DNA from: an uncultured Prevotellaceae bacterium | Lineage (GTDB): Bacteria; Bacteroidota; Bacteroidia; Bacteroidales; UBA3663 | NCBI GenBank assembly: GCA_900319235.1 | Contig: ONNR01000010.1 | Location: 88,840-152,839 of the forward strand | DNA: 64,000 nucleotides | Direction of reading: 5' to 3' | Shown here: in pieces, positions 8,665 through 16,360 of the stretch | Layout: each line of letters begins with the position of its first letter | Position numbering within the stretch: position 1 is the stretch's first letter | Position numbers and translations under genes: made by a program | The notes under the pieces: model-generated | What the model was told of the DNA's origin: nothing | Database searches by the model: none | The model's input: the letters and a program-made list of their open reading frames with translations, nothing else

Positions 8665-9802
8665 TGGTTCATGGTTCACAGCTCTGAGCTCTCGGCTCAC
8701 AGCTCTTTGTTTCCTATTGTCGGCAGGCTGCCTCCTCACCGCTTGTCTCGACGATGACCAGTTGGAGCAGGACGATAGTTTGCGCGGTAACTTCGAGGCG
8801 TTCTGGCAGACGCTCGACGAGCATTATTGCTTCTTCGATGAGAAGGGTGTCGATTGGGAGGGTGTTCATCGCAAATATGCTCCTCTTTTCAAAGACTCCA
8901 TCAAGACGCAGTTCGAACTCTTCAATGTGCTCGACGAGATGGTTGATACGTTGCGCGACGGCCACATAAACGTCTATACTCCTTTCAATATCGCTCGCTA
9001 TTGGTCGTGGTATGAGGATTATCCCACCAACTATGACGACAACCTGATTCGTGAGTATTATCTTGGCACGAATTACTGGTACACGGCAGGTATGCAGTAT
9101 GTGATGTATCGTCGCGACTCGGTGGCTTACGTTCGTTACAGTTCGTTCAACAGTGCCATCGGCTCCACCAACCTCGACTACATCCTTGCCCTCATCCGCA
9201 ATGCCAACGGATTGATACTCGACATTCGAAACAATGGAGGCGGCTCGCTGTCCAATGCTGTCACGTTGGCAGAGCGTTTTGCCACCGAGAAGACGCTGAG
9301 TGGTTACATCCGTCATAAGACCGGACGTGGTCACAACGACTTTTCCAAGGCAGAACCCCTCTATATCGAACCTGCTAACGATCGGATGATGTGGGATGCT
9401 TCGGTACGCCCAGTGGTGATTCTGACCAATCGCCATTGTTTCAGTGCTGCCAACAACTTCGTACAACTTATGCGTGCCCTCGATGGTACGATGACCCCTG
9501 ATACGCTCGGTATTCTTTTCCCCAAAATGATTAAGGTTTGCGGCGATCGTACAGGAGGCGGCTCGGGCTTGCCTTTCGAAAGTGTCTTGCCCAATGGTTG
9601 GTCTATTCGTTTCTCGGCGTGCCCCATGACCGATCCTGATGGAAACAGCACCGAGTCGGGCATCGATCCATCTCCTGGTCTCAAGGTCGATATGGATAGT
9701 GTGTCGGCATACCAGAATCATCGCGATGACATCATCGAAGCGGCACGCCAATATATCATACAGAATACTCGAGCACCGCGAGATACGACCAAAAGTGAAT
9801 AA
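8654..9802 (+). CDS. S41 family peptidase, lipoprotein
   Basis: A 382-aa protein with a lipoprotein signal ending in LLTAC (Cys31). The C-terminal half is an S41 (tail-specific protease) fold: GLILDIRNNGGGSLSNAV, then TNRHCFSAANNF with the probable nucleophile Ser264 and FPKMIKVCGDRTGGG. No PDZ domain is obvious. The only in-frame start that keeps the signal is the ATG at 8654, 11 bp inside the upstream gene. Much of the signal peptide is encoded by a 7-bp tandem repeat (8666-8707), so it is young or fast-evolving sequence. Substrate unknown; the protein should sit on the outer or inner membrane facing the periplasm. Confidence 0.82.
   Translation: MHINGSWFTALSSRLTALCFLLSAGCLLTACLDDDQLEQDDSLRGNFEAFWQTLDEHYCFFDEKGVDWEGVHRKYAPLFKDSIKTQFELFNVLDEMVDTLRDGHINVYTPFNIARYWSWYEDYPTNYDDNLIREYYLGTNYWYTAGMQYVMYRRDSVAYVRYSSFNSAIGSTNLDYILALIRNANGLILDIRNNGGGSLSNAVTLAERFATEKTLSGYIRHKTGRGHNDFSKAEPLYIEPANDRMMWDASVRPVVILTNRHCFSAANNFVQLMRALDGTMTPDTLGILFPKMIKVCGDRTGGGSGLPFESVLPNGWSIRFSACPMTDPDGNSTESGIDPSPGLKVDMDSVSAYQNHRDDIIEAARQYIIQNTRAPRDTTKSE
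8666..8707 (+). repeat. Short tandem repeat, 6 x 7 bp, encoding a signal peptide
   Basis: Units GGTTCAT, GGTTCAC, AGCTCTG, AGCTCTC, GGCTCAC, AGCTCTT, starting just after the upstream stop codon (TAA, 8662-8664). The six units are 42 bp long, so the array as a whole keeps the frame although single units do not. Confidence 0.8.
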
Positions 9803-9815
9803 TTTTTCGAAAATA

Positions 9816-9847
9816 TTTGGAAGTTCCAAATTTTTGTTGTATCTTTG
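9816..9847 (+). promoter_or_regulatory. Promoter of tRNA-Leu
   Basis: TTTG at 9816-9819, 20-bp spacer, TATCTTTG at 9840-9847. The mature tRNA begins 19 bp downstream. Confidence 0.8.
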
Positions 9848-9865
9848 CGCCCGCAAATTCGATAG

Positions 9866-9947
9866 GCGGGTATGCTGAAATTGGTAGACAGGCCAGACTT
9901 AGGATCTGGTGTCGCGAGGCGTGTGGGTTCGAGTCCCACTACCCGTA
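9866..9947 (+). tRNA. tRNA-Leu (anticodon TAG)
   Basis: The acceptor stem GCGGGTA pairs with TACCCGT (one G-T pair), the D arm reads GCTGAAATTGGTAGAC, the anticodon stem CCAGA/TCTGG encloses the loop CTTAGGA with anticodon TAG at 9900-9902, a long class-II variable arm follows, and the T arm is GTGGGTTCGAGTCCCAC. CCA is not encoded. The long variable arm and anticodon identify a leucine tRNA reading CUA/CUG-type codons. Confidence 0.96.
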
Positions 9948-9959
9948 CTTCCTTGTAAC

Positions 9960-9996
9960 GAACTCCATTTACACTTGTAAGTGGGGTTCTTTTTTT
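9960..9996 (+). terminator. Intrinsic terminator after tRNA-Leu
   Basis: Inverted repeat with a 13-bp stem (GAACTCCATTTAC pairing, with some G-T pairs, with GTAAGTGGGGTTC) followed by seven T. Confidence 0.85.
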
Positions 9997-10057
9997 ATGA
10001 TTCTTGATCAACAAACGTATAGTTTTGTTGATTTTTCTTCGCGCGGGCTCGTGTGTG

Positions 10058-10100
10058 TGATGCGAGTGCGCCTCTTATGCGTACCTGTACACTCGCCTCA
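10058..10100. repeat. Imperfect inverted repeat between tRNA-Leu and the 42-bp array
   Basis: TGATGCGAGTG (10058-10068) and CACTCGCCTCA (10090-10100) are inverted copies with one mismatch. The surrounding 10000-10185 has no gene I can support; its left half is rich in CG and GT steps and its right half is A-rich. Confidence 0.4.
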
Positions 10101-10185
10101 TACGCGCGCTCGGTTCTTTTTAAAGAAAAAGAAAAAAAATAAAGATTTAAAGACTCACTATATATAAAGGAAACACAGTCTTTTT

Positions 10186-10606
10186 TGGAAAATAACACTC
10201 TGACGGCCGACAGAGTGCTTTCTTTGCTCGGAAATAACATTCTGATGGCCGACAGAGTACTTTTTTCGCTCGGAAATAACACTCCGACGGCCGACAGAGT
10301 GCTCTCTTCGCTCGGAAATAACACTCCGACGGCCGACAGAGTACTTTCTCCGTTCAGCAATAACACTCTGACGGCCGACATAATGCTCTCTTCGCTTGGA
10401 AATAACACTCTGACGGCCGACAGAGTACTCTCTTCTCTCGGAAATGACACTCTGACGGGCGACAGAGTACTCTCTTCGCTCGGAAATAACACACTGACGG
10501 CCGACATAATGCTTTCTTCGCTTGGAAATGACACTTTGACGGCCGACAGAATACTTTCTCTTCTCGGAAATCGCACTCTGACGGCCGACAGAGTGATTGC
10601 TACAAA
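10186..10606. repeat. Ten tandem copies of a 42-bp palindrome-containing repeat
   Basis: Each unit is close to GAAATAACACTCTGACGGCC continued by GACAGAGTGCTCTCTTCGCTCG. The core ACTCTGACGGCCGACAGAGT is an almost perfect 20-bp palindrome with a CGGCCG centre. Copies differ by 2-8 bases with no unique spacers. Because 42 is a multiple of three and units lack stops, several frames stay open on both strands; the plus frame from a TTG at 10185 would encode a 14-residue repeat (NNTLTADRVLSSLG). Differences between copies are often non-synonymous in each frame, and I see no ribosome-binding site, so I treat it as non-coding. Confidence 0.9.
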
Positions 10607-10641
10607 AAATATCCCTCGGCACCTGTTTTTAGTACCGAGGG
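10603..10641 (-). terminator. Intrinsic terminator of the gene at 10678-11589
   Basis: On the minus strand CCCTCGGTAC and GTGCCGAGGG form a 10-bp stem with a 9-nt loop, followed by ATATTTTTT. It lies 36 bp past the stop codon. Confidence 0.8.
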
Positions 10642-10677
10642 AGAGTTGTATGAGACGATAATGCTATCGAAAAATGC

Positions 10678-11589
10678 TTATTTCACCATAATAAGTTTGC
10701 CGTTCACCACGCAGAGGCCCTTGGCAGCGTTGAGCTTCTGGCCAGCGATGTTGTAGATTGCGCTATTGGCAACAGGTGCAGCCTCCACTTCGCTGATGGA
10801 AGTTTCGCCGCTGGTCACAAGCACTACTTTCGTAACCTTGGCATCGATTCCCTGAAGGACGAGACCATAGTTGGTGAGTTCAGTCACCATGTTCGAAGTG
10901 TAGGGATCGAGTTTGTAAGGCTCAACTGTGATATCAGTGTCGGTGATGGCTACGGTATAAGTGTCAGCTGCAGGTACGTTGATGGTGGGAGCAATGGCAC
11001 CCCATCCTTCGGCGAGAGACTTGACGAATACCTGTCCGCCCCATTCCCAACTTACAGCCTCCACGGGCTCGGCAGTGATGAGGAGCTTGTCGCCTGCCTT
11101 CACGTCAATCTTGCCGATGCTGACCGAACCGCTCCAACTCTCGTCGAAGGTGTATTCGCCTTCCCAAAGGGTCTTTTCGGTTTGAGGAGCGATGTCACCT
11201 ACAAGGGTCACATGATCCACGGCGCAGTCATTGTAGATGTTGATGGTGATGCCAACATCGTGATACTCTCCTGGAGTGGTGCCAGCGACTTCCTTGATGG
11301 CAGCCACGGTGTACTCATAAGTCCAGCTGTCGCCAGCCATGCCTGTCCATTGTACGATAGGGCTCCAGTTGTCGGAATTGGCAAAACCACCAATGCCCCA
11401 AGTATCGCGGCTTGCACCCGAGTTGTTGACGATGTAGAAACGCACGATGTCGGTGTCGGCAGCGCCAAGGCCATCGATTTCGGAAATGAGGAGGGTGTGT
11501 CCCTCTACGAGGGTGAGAGGAGTCTCAGTTTCAGCAAAGGCGAGGGCTGCGCCAAGGGCCAATGCAGAAGTAAGTAGAATTTGTTTCAT
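10678..11589 (-). CDS. Secreted protein with Prevotella-type C-terminal surface/sorting motif
   Basis: The start at 11589 gives a signal peptide (MKQILLTSALALGAALAFAE); longer readings run through the promoter. The 303-aa protein is predicted beta-rich, with one module around GHTLLISEIDGLGAADTDIV and another around WEGEYTFDESWSGSVSIGK, then a C-terminal segment AIYNIAGQKLNAAKGLCVVN ending KLIMVK. That terminal pattern (YNxxGQ...KGL.IVNGK..) is common on secreted Prevotella proteins and resembles a type A T9SS sorting domain. The middle may be carbohydrate-binding, but I recognise no named family. It is divergent from the CE12-type gene and has its own promoter and terminator, so it is a single-gene unit at the edge of the pectin locus. 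Confidence 0.7.
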   Translation of the reverse strand: MKQILLTSALALGAALAFAETETPLTLVEGHTLLISEIDGLGAADTDIVRFYIVNNSGASRDTWGIGGFANSDNWSPIVQWTGMAGDSWTYEYTVAAIKEVAGTTPGEYHDVGITINIYNDCAVDHVTLVGDIAPQTEKTLWEGEYTFDESWSGSVSIGKIDVKAGDKLLITAEPVEAVSWEWGGQVFVKSLAEGWGAIAPTINVPAADTYTVAITDTDITVEPYKLDPYTSNMVTELTNYGLVLQGIDAKVTKVVLVTSGETSISEVEAAPVANSAIYNIAGQKLNAAKGLCVVNGKLIMVK

Positions 11590-11655
11590 AAGCTTTAGAG
11601 TTTGAAGTTTGTGTAGGACTGATAATGTTTTTTCCAATACAGGATTTTGATGGCG

Positions 11656-11687
11656 CAAAGATAGGATTTTCCTCCAAAAACGCCAAA
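11656..11687 (-). promoter_or_regulatory. Promoter of the secreted protein gene
   Basis: On the minus strand TTTG (11684-11687), 20-bp spacer, TATCTTTG (11656-11663). The start codon is 66 bp downstream. Confidence 0.8.
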
Positions 11688-11764
11688 TAATATTTTTATT
11701 TTGGATAAGAAAAATCAAAAAATGGATAAAATATACATAAATTGTCCAACTTTTTAACCCCTTT

Positions 11765-11796
11765 TTTGTTTTTCTTGGTTAGATTTATTATCTTTG
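11765..11796 (+). promoter_or_regulatory. Promoter of the rhamnogalacturonan esterase gene
   Basis: TTTG at 11765-11768, 20-bp spacer, TATCTTTG at 11789-11796; the ATG is 20 bp downstream. It may drive the whole esterase-esterase-sulfatase-GH28/GH106 run. Confidence 0.8.
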
Positions 11797-11816
11797 CACC
11801 ATAATTCCTAACACAT

Positions 11817-13073
11817 ATGAAACATATTTTTTCGCTTTTCGTTCTTTTCCTCTGCGGCTTTTCGCTCCAAGCAGAGGAATTTACCAGTCTGTCTGTAGAT
11901 TTTCCTAAGGTGGCAGCCTATACCGATGCCACGGGCTTCGGCTATGACTTGGGCACCTCGTGGGATGGCCGCTCGACGGCTCCCTTCTTCTTCAGTGTCA
12001 ATGTACCCGATGGCAACTATCGTGTCACCGTCACCATCGGCAGCAAGAAGCGTGCTGCTACTACAACCATCCGTTGCGAGAGCCGTCGTCTCTATGTCGA
12101 AAATCTCGCCACCAAAAAGGGAGAACTGGTGACGCGCACCTTCGTGGTCAACAAGCGCGATTCGCTCTTCACCGATGCCAAAGGCAAGGTCGATAAGGTG
12201 AAACTGAAGCCCGGTGAGGGAGGCAAACTGCATTGGGACCGCAAGCTCACCTTCGAAATCAATGGCGAAGCCCCGGCCATTCAAAGCATCTCCATCGAGC
12301 GCGACGACCAGATTTCCACCCTATATCTCCTGGGCAACAGCACTGTGGTCGATCAGAGCAACGAGCCATGGGCAAGCTGGGGACAGATGATCCCGCGTTT
12401 CCTCAACGAAGGTATTGCCGTGGCCAATTATGCCGAAAGCGGCTTGGCAGTAGCCACCCTGATTGGCCAGAACCGTTGGGCCAAGGTGTTGAGCCTTTTG
12501 ACGGAAGGAGACTATGTGATACTCGAATTCGGGCACAACGACCAGAAGACCGACGACCGCCCTGGCAACGGAGCCTACTACGCTTTCAGCCATCAGGTGA
12601 AGATGATTCTCGATCAGTGCCGACAGAAGGGTGCCACCCTCATCCTCTGCACACCCACTATGCGCCGCAGTTTCAAGGACGGTGTGAACCAGAATACCCA
12701 TAAGGACTATCCTGCCGCAATCCGTGATATCGCCGAGCGCGAAGGTCTGCTCTGTATCGATCTGCAGAAGATGACGGGCAAGTTCTACGAAGCGATGGGA
12801 GAGGAGGACTCGAAACGTGCCTTCGTGCACTATCCTGCTGGCACATGGCCTGGCCAGGAAAAGGCTCTTGCCGACAATACGCATTTCAACCCCTACGGCG
12901 CCTACGAGATTGCCAAGATGGTTGCCGCCGCTCTTGCAAAATCCGAAATGCCTATCGGCGCGTATGTACTGCCCGAATTCAGCCAGTTCGATCCATCTCA
13001 TCCTGATGCGTTCGAAACCTTCCACTGGAACAACTGCCCATTTGTGGATATGACCAAGCCTGACGGAAACTAA
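11817..13073 (+). CDS. Rhamnogalacturonan acetylesterase-like SGNH hydrolase (CE12 type)
   Basis: A 418-aa exported esterase. After the signal peptide (cleaved near LQAEE) residues about 22-160 form a galactose-binding-like beta-sandwich (FFFSVNVPDGNYRVTVTIGS), then the SGNH domain: nucleophile Ser175 in YLLGNSTVVDQ, oxyanion Gly in NYAESGLA, EFGHNDQ, and the Asp/His pair in ADNTHFNPYGA. CE12 enzymes remove acetyl groups from rhamnogalacturonan-I. The FHWNNCPFVDM ending is shared with Bacteroides homologues as far as I recall. It is the first gene of a plus-strand run with a second esterase, a sulfatase and a GH28-GH106 fusion, which supports a pectin role. Confidence 0.85.
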   Translation: MKHIFSLFVLFLCGFSLQAEEFTSLSVDFPKVAAYTDATGFGYDLGTSWDGRSTAPFFFSVNVPDGNYRVTVTIGSKKRAATTTIRCESRRLYVENLATKKGELVTRTFVVNKRDSLFTDAKGKVDKVKLKPGEGGKLHWDRKLTFEINGEAPAIQSISIERDDQISTLYLLGNSTVVDQSNEPWASWGQMIPRFLNEGIAVANYAESGLAVATLIGQNRWAKVLSLLTEGDYVILEFGHNDQKTDDRPGNGAYYAFSHQVKMILDQCRQKGATLILCTPTMRRSFKDGVNQNTHKDYPAAIRDIAEREGLLCIDLQKMTGKFYEAMGEEDSKRAFVHYPAGTWPGQEKALADNTHFNPYGAYEIAKMVAAALAKSEMPIGAYVLPEFSQFDPSHPDAFETFHWNNCPFVDMTKPDGN

Positions 13074-13082
13074 ATGATAATC

Positions 13083-13136
13083 TCTAGAACCTCTAGATAA
13101 TCTAGAAAATCTAGAGCTTCTAGAAAATCTATAAAA
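13083..13136. repeat. Short tandem repeat, 6 x 9 bp (TCTAGA type)
   Basis: Units TCTAGAACC, TCTAGATAA, TCTAGAAAA, TCTAGAGCT, TCTAGAAAA, TCTATAAAA, each built on the palindrome TCTAGA. The array begins 9 bp after the upstream stop and ends 22 bp before the next ATG. A related array is at 32674-32727. Confidence 0.9.
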
Positions 13137-13158
13137 ATAAAACAAAGCACACACTTAT

Positions 13159-14787
13159 ATGAAAAGAACCCTCATCACTCTAGCCCTTCTCTCCGCTGCC
13201 TTTGCAGGTGGAGCCCAAGTGAAGGATGCCAACGGCATCAACGATACCACTGTCGATAACTACAAGCAGTCGGAGGATGCCGATTCGAAATATGCACGCC
13301 CCGTTCCCGGCTCCAGCCGTAAGGGCAACAATCCTGTACTTTTCCTCGTCGGCAACAGCACGATGCGCACCGGCACCAAGGGCAATGGTAACAACGGCCA
13401 ATGGGGTTGGGGTGCCTTCGCCTATCAGTATTTCGACGAAGAGCGCATCACAGTCGAGAACCACGCCCTCGGCGGAACGTCAAGCCGCACGTTCTACAAC
13501 CAGCTTTGGCCCGATGTACTTAAGGGCGTGCAGGCTGGCGACTATGTGCTCATCGAACTTGGCCACAACGACAACGGTCCACTCGACACCTGGACCGCAC
13601 GCAACAGCATCCCGGGCATCGACCCCGATACCTGCGTCACGGTGACGCTCCACGACTGTCGCTCAAAGGACTGGAACGGCCGCGTTGAGACCGTCTATAG
13701 CTACGGACAGTATATGCGCATGTTCATCAACGATGTGCGTGCCAAGGGCGCTTATCCGCTCATTGCCTCGCTGACGCCCCGCAACTCTTGGGACAACGAG
13801 ACCACCATCACCCGCAAGTGGAACACCTTCACCCCTTGGGGAAAGGCGGTGGCCGAAGAGATGAACGTGCCGTGGATTGACCTCGAAGGCGTCAGCGCCT
13901 CGCGCCTTGAGAAGTTCGGACATTGGAAGACCGAGTACATGTTCTACTATGTCGATAAGATCCACACCTCGCGCTTCGGCGCCGAGAACAATGCCTACAG
14001 CGCAGCCCTTGCCATCCAGCAGTGTGAGAACTGTCCGCTCAAGGATTATCTCAAGGACCTTACGCCCATTCACGTCGATGTGAATCGCACGCCGGGCAAG
14101 ACCGTCGTTTGGCTCTGCGGCGACTCTACCTGCAAGAACTCCGACAACGATCCCAACGGCATGTGGGGCTGGGGCAGCCAGGCCTATACCGTCTTCGACA
14201 CGGCCACGGTCATCTTCCAAAACGAAGCCATGGCAGGCCGTTCGTGCCGTACCTACCTCAACGAGCGTCGCTGGGAGAAGGTCTATAACTCGCTGCAGCC
14301 GGGCGACATCGTCTTCCTGCAGTTCGGCCACAACGACGTGGGCGACATCGAGAAGGGCAAGGCACGCGGCGAAATAGCTTTGGGCACCGATTCGACCAAG
14401 GTCTTCAAGCTCGAAGCCACGGGCGAATACGAAGCCGTATATAGCTTCGGCTGGTATTTGAAGAAGATGATCCAGGATGCGCGCGAGAAGGGTGCCATCC
14501 CCATCCTGCTCAGCCTCACTCCACGCAACGAGTGGCCCGGCGGCAAGATTGAGCGTCGCAACGACACCTACGGCAAGTGGTATCGCGAAGTTGTCGAAGC
14601 CACGGGCGTGCCCTTCATCGACGTGCACAACATCACCGCCGACTATCTCGACAGCATCGGCCAGGAAGCCGCCAAGGCCTACTACAACCACGATCACACC
14701 CACACCAGCCTGACGGGTGCACAGCAGAATGCAAAGAGCGTTGCTCAAGGTATGCGCTTCCTCGGATATGATCGATTGCTGAAATAA
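13159..14787 (+). CDS. Double-domain SGNH rhamnogalacturonan acetylesterase
   Basis: A 542-aa exported protein holding two complete SGNH domains in tandem. Domain 1 (about 50-290) has FLVGNSTMRTG, NHALGGTSSRTF, IELGHNDNGPLD and DKIHTSRFGAENNA. Domain 2 (about 310-540) has WLCGDSTCKN, NEAMAGRSCRTY, LQFGHNDVGD and HDHTHTSLTGAQQNA. All four SGNH blocks are present in both halves, so both sites may be active. Single-domain CE12 enzymes are the usual form. The signal peptide ends near AGGAQ. Its place between another CE12-type gene and the sulfatase points to deacetylation of rhamnogalacturonan side groups at different positions. Confidence 0.85.
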   Translation: MKRTLITLALLSAAFAGGAQVKDANGINDTTVDNYKQSEDADSKYARPVPGSSRKGNNPVLFLVGNSTMRTGTKGNGNNGQWGWGAFAYQYFDEERITVENHALGGTSSRTFYNQLWPDVLKGVQAGDYVLIELGHNDNGPLDTWTARNSIPGIDPDTCVTVTLHDCRSKDWNGRVETVYSYGQYMRMFINDVRAKGAYPLIASLTPRNSWDNETTITRKWNTFTPWGKAVAEEMNVPWIDLEGVSASRLEKFGHWKTEYMFYYVDKIHTSRFGAENNAYSAALAIQQCENCPLKDYLKDLTPIHVDVNRTPGKTVVWLCGDSTCKNSDNDPNGMWGWGSQAYTVFDTATVIFQNEAMAGRSCRTYLNERRWEKVYNSLQPGDIVFLQFGHNDVGDIEKGKARGEIALGTDSTKVFKLEATGEYEAVYSFGWYLKKMIQDAREKGAIPILLSLTPRNEWPGGKIERRNDTYGKWYREVVEATGVPFIDVHNITADYLDSIGQEAAKAYYNHDHTHTSLTGAQQNAKSVAQGMRFLGYDRLLK

Positions 14788-14803
14788 TTTTTTGTTTTTT
14801 GCT

Positions 14804-14851
14804 GGTATTTCGGCATTTCGTAATTCCGGTATTCCGGTATAACGGCATACC
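14804..14851. repeat. Short tandem repeat, 6 x 8 bp
   Basis: Units GGTATTTC, GGCATTTC, GTAATTCC, GGTATTCC, GGTATAAC, GGCATACC in the 85-bp gap before the sulfatase gene. The last two units also form a small hairpin (GGTATAACGGCATACC). Confidence 0.85.
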
Positions 14852-14872
14852 GAAAAAATCTCCTCAAAAAAA

Positions 14873-16348
14873 ATGACCTCCTCCAAATATCTCCTCTCCG
14901 CCGGCGGCTGCCTTATGGGCGCCGTGGCTTCGCTCTCCAGTTGCAGCAGCCAGAAGCCCAAGGACGAAACACCTGCTCATCCCAACATCATCTATATCCT
15001 TGCCGACGACCTCGGCATCGGCGACATCCAGCCCTATGGCCAGAAGCTGATTCAGACGCCCAACCTCAACCGACTGCAGGAGCAGGGCTTGCGCTTCACG
15101 CAGGCTTACGCCGGAACTGCTGTGTCGGCACCTTCACGCTGTTCGCTGATGACCGGTCTGCATACGGGCCATGCCTTCGTGCGTGGCAACAAGGGAGTGG
15201 ATCCCGAAGGACAGGTGGCGATGCCCGAAGGCACATTCACCATGGCGACGATGCTGAAGGAACAAGGCTATGCCACCGGATGTTTCGGCAAGTGGGGCTT
15301 GGGTTATCCCGGCTCGGTGTCCGATCCGACAAAGGTGGGCTTCGACCAGTTCTTCGGTTACAACTGCCAGACATTGGCTCACGACTATTATCCCGACCAT
15401 CTGTGGAACAATGAAGCGCGCATCGACCTGCCGCAAAACTACGAGCAGCGCGAAGTCACCTATTCGGCCGACACCATCCATCAGCAGGCCTTGCAGTTCA
15501 TTCGCCAGCATGCCGACCAGCCTTTCTTCACCTTCCTCAGCTATACGCTGCCCCATGCCGAATTGATTCTGCCGCACGACAGCGTCTATGACATGTACTG
15601 TCGTATGATTCCCGAAGCCGACGAGGTGCCTTATGCACCCAAAGACCCGAATCGTCGTGGTGCTTACGGAGCCACGGCGCGACCTTTGGCTTCATTTGCG
15701 TCGATGGTGACGCGCTTCGACCGATACGTGGGCGACGTGATGCAGCTGCTCGATTCGCTGGGTATCGCCGACAATACCGTGCTCATCTTCACCTCCGACA
15801 ATGGCCCGCATCGCGAAGGTGGAGCCAATCCCGACTATTTCGACAGCTACGGCCCCTATCGCGGCATCAAGCGCGATCTCTATGAAGGAGGCATCCGTAT
15901 GCCCTTCCTGATCCGCTGGCCCGGCCATATCAAGGCTGCGGGTACCGACTGCGACCACATCATCGCCTTCTGGGACATGCTTCCCACTTTCGCCCAACTG
16001 GCAGGTTATGAGAAGCCGCTCCAGACCGATGGCATTTCGTTCGTTCCGACACTTTTGGGACAGGAGGGACAGCAGAGCCACGAGAGCCTCTATTGGGAGT
16101 TCCATGAGCAGAACGGCAAGCAGGCCGTGCGCCGTGGCCAATGGAAGGGCGTGCGCCTCCAGGTGGGCACCGACCAGCCCGTCTTCGAACTCTATGACCT
16201 CGCGAGTGACATCCACGAGGACCACAACGTAGCCGCCGAGCATCCCGACATCGCTGCTGAGCTCAATGCCATCATCGACAGTTGCCACGTCGAGTCGGAA
16301 CTCTTCGACTTCGGACGAGAGAAAACGCCGAAAGGCATCACACACTAA
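14873..16348 (+). CDS. S1 family sulfatase, lipoprotein
   Basis: A 491-aa arylsulfatase-like enzyme. The lipobox LSSC (Cys24) predicts membrane anchoring. Metal ligands appear in YILADDLGIGD; the formylglycine motif is Ser-type, S85-A-P-S-R89 followed by CSLMTG, so activation would need an anaerobic sulfatase-maturing enzyme, not seen here. CFGKWGLG and FTSDNGPHREGG carry further active-site residues. It shares the strand and tight spacing (12 bp) with the GH28-GH106 gene. A sulfatase among rhamnogalacturonan enzymes is unusual because plant pectin is not normally sulfated; substrate specificity is unknown. Confidence 0.9.
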   Translation: MTSSKYLLSAGGCLMGAVASLSSCSSQKPKDETPAHPNIIYILADDLGIGDIQPYGQKLIQTPNLNRLQEQGLRFTQAYAGTAVSAPSRCSLMTGLHTGHAFVRGNKGVDPEGQVAMPEGTFTMATMLKEQGYATGCFGKWGLGYPGSVSDPTKVGFDQFFGYNCQTLAHDYYPDHLWNNEARIDLPQNYEQREVTYSADTIHQQALQFIRQHADQPFFTFLSYTLPHAELILPHDSVYDMYCRMIPEADEVPYAPKDPNRRGAYGATARPLASFASMVTRFDRYVGDVMQLLDSLGIADNTVLIFTSDNGPHREGGANPDYFDSYGPYRGIKRDLYEGGIRMPFLIRWPGHIKAAGTDCDHIIAFWDMLPTFAQLAGYEKPLQTDGISFVPTLLGQEGQQSHESLYWEFHEQNGKQAVRRGQWKGVRLQVGTDQPVFELYDLASDIHEDHNVAAEHPDIAAELNAIIDSCHVESELFDFGREKTPKGITH

Positions 16349-16360
16349 ATCCTTCATCTA

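Noticed and set aside
10186..10606. CRISPR array or repeat-protein gene
   Set aside because: There are no unique spacers between the 42-bp units and no cas genes nearby. Open frames on both strands come from the unit length and missing stops; none has a clear ribosome-binding site or codon-constrained variation.
9866..10641. Integrative element at tRNA-Leu
   Set aside because: No integrase, no repeated tRNA 3' end and no foreign gene block follows; only the 42-bp repeats and an inverted repeat are present.
10678..11718. Longer start for the secreted protein at 11718
   Set aside because: The extension reads through the promoter at 11656-11687 and hides a clear signal peptide beginning at 11589.
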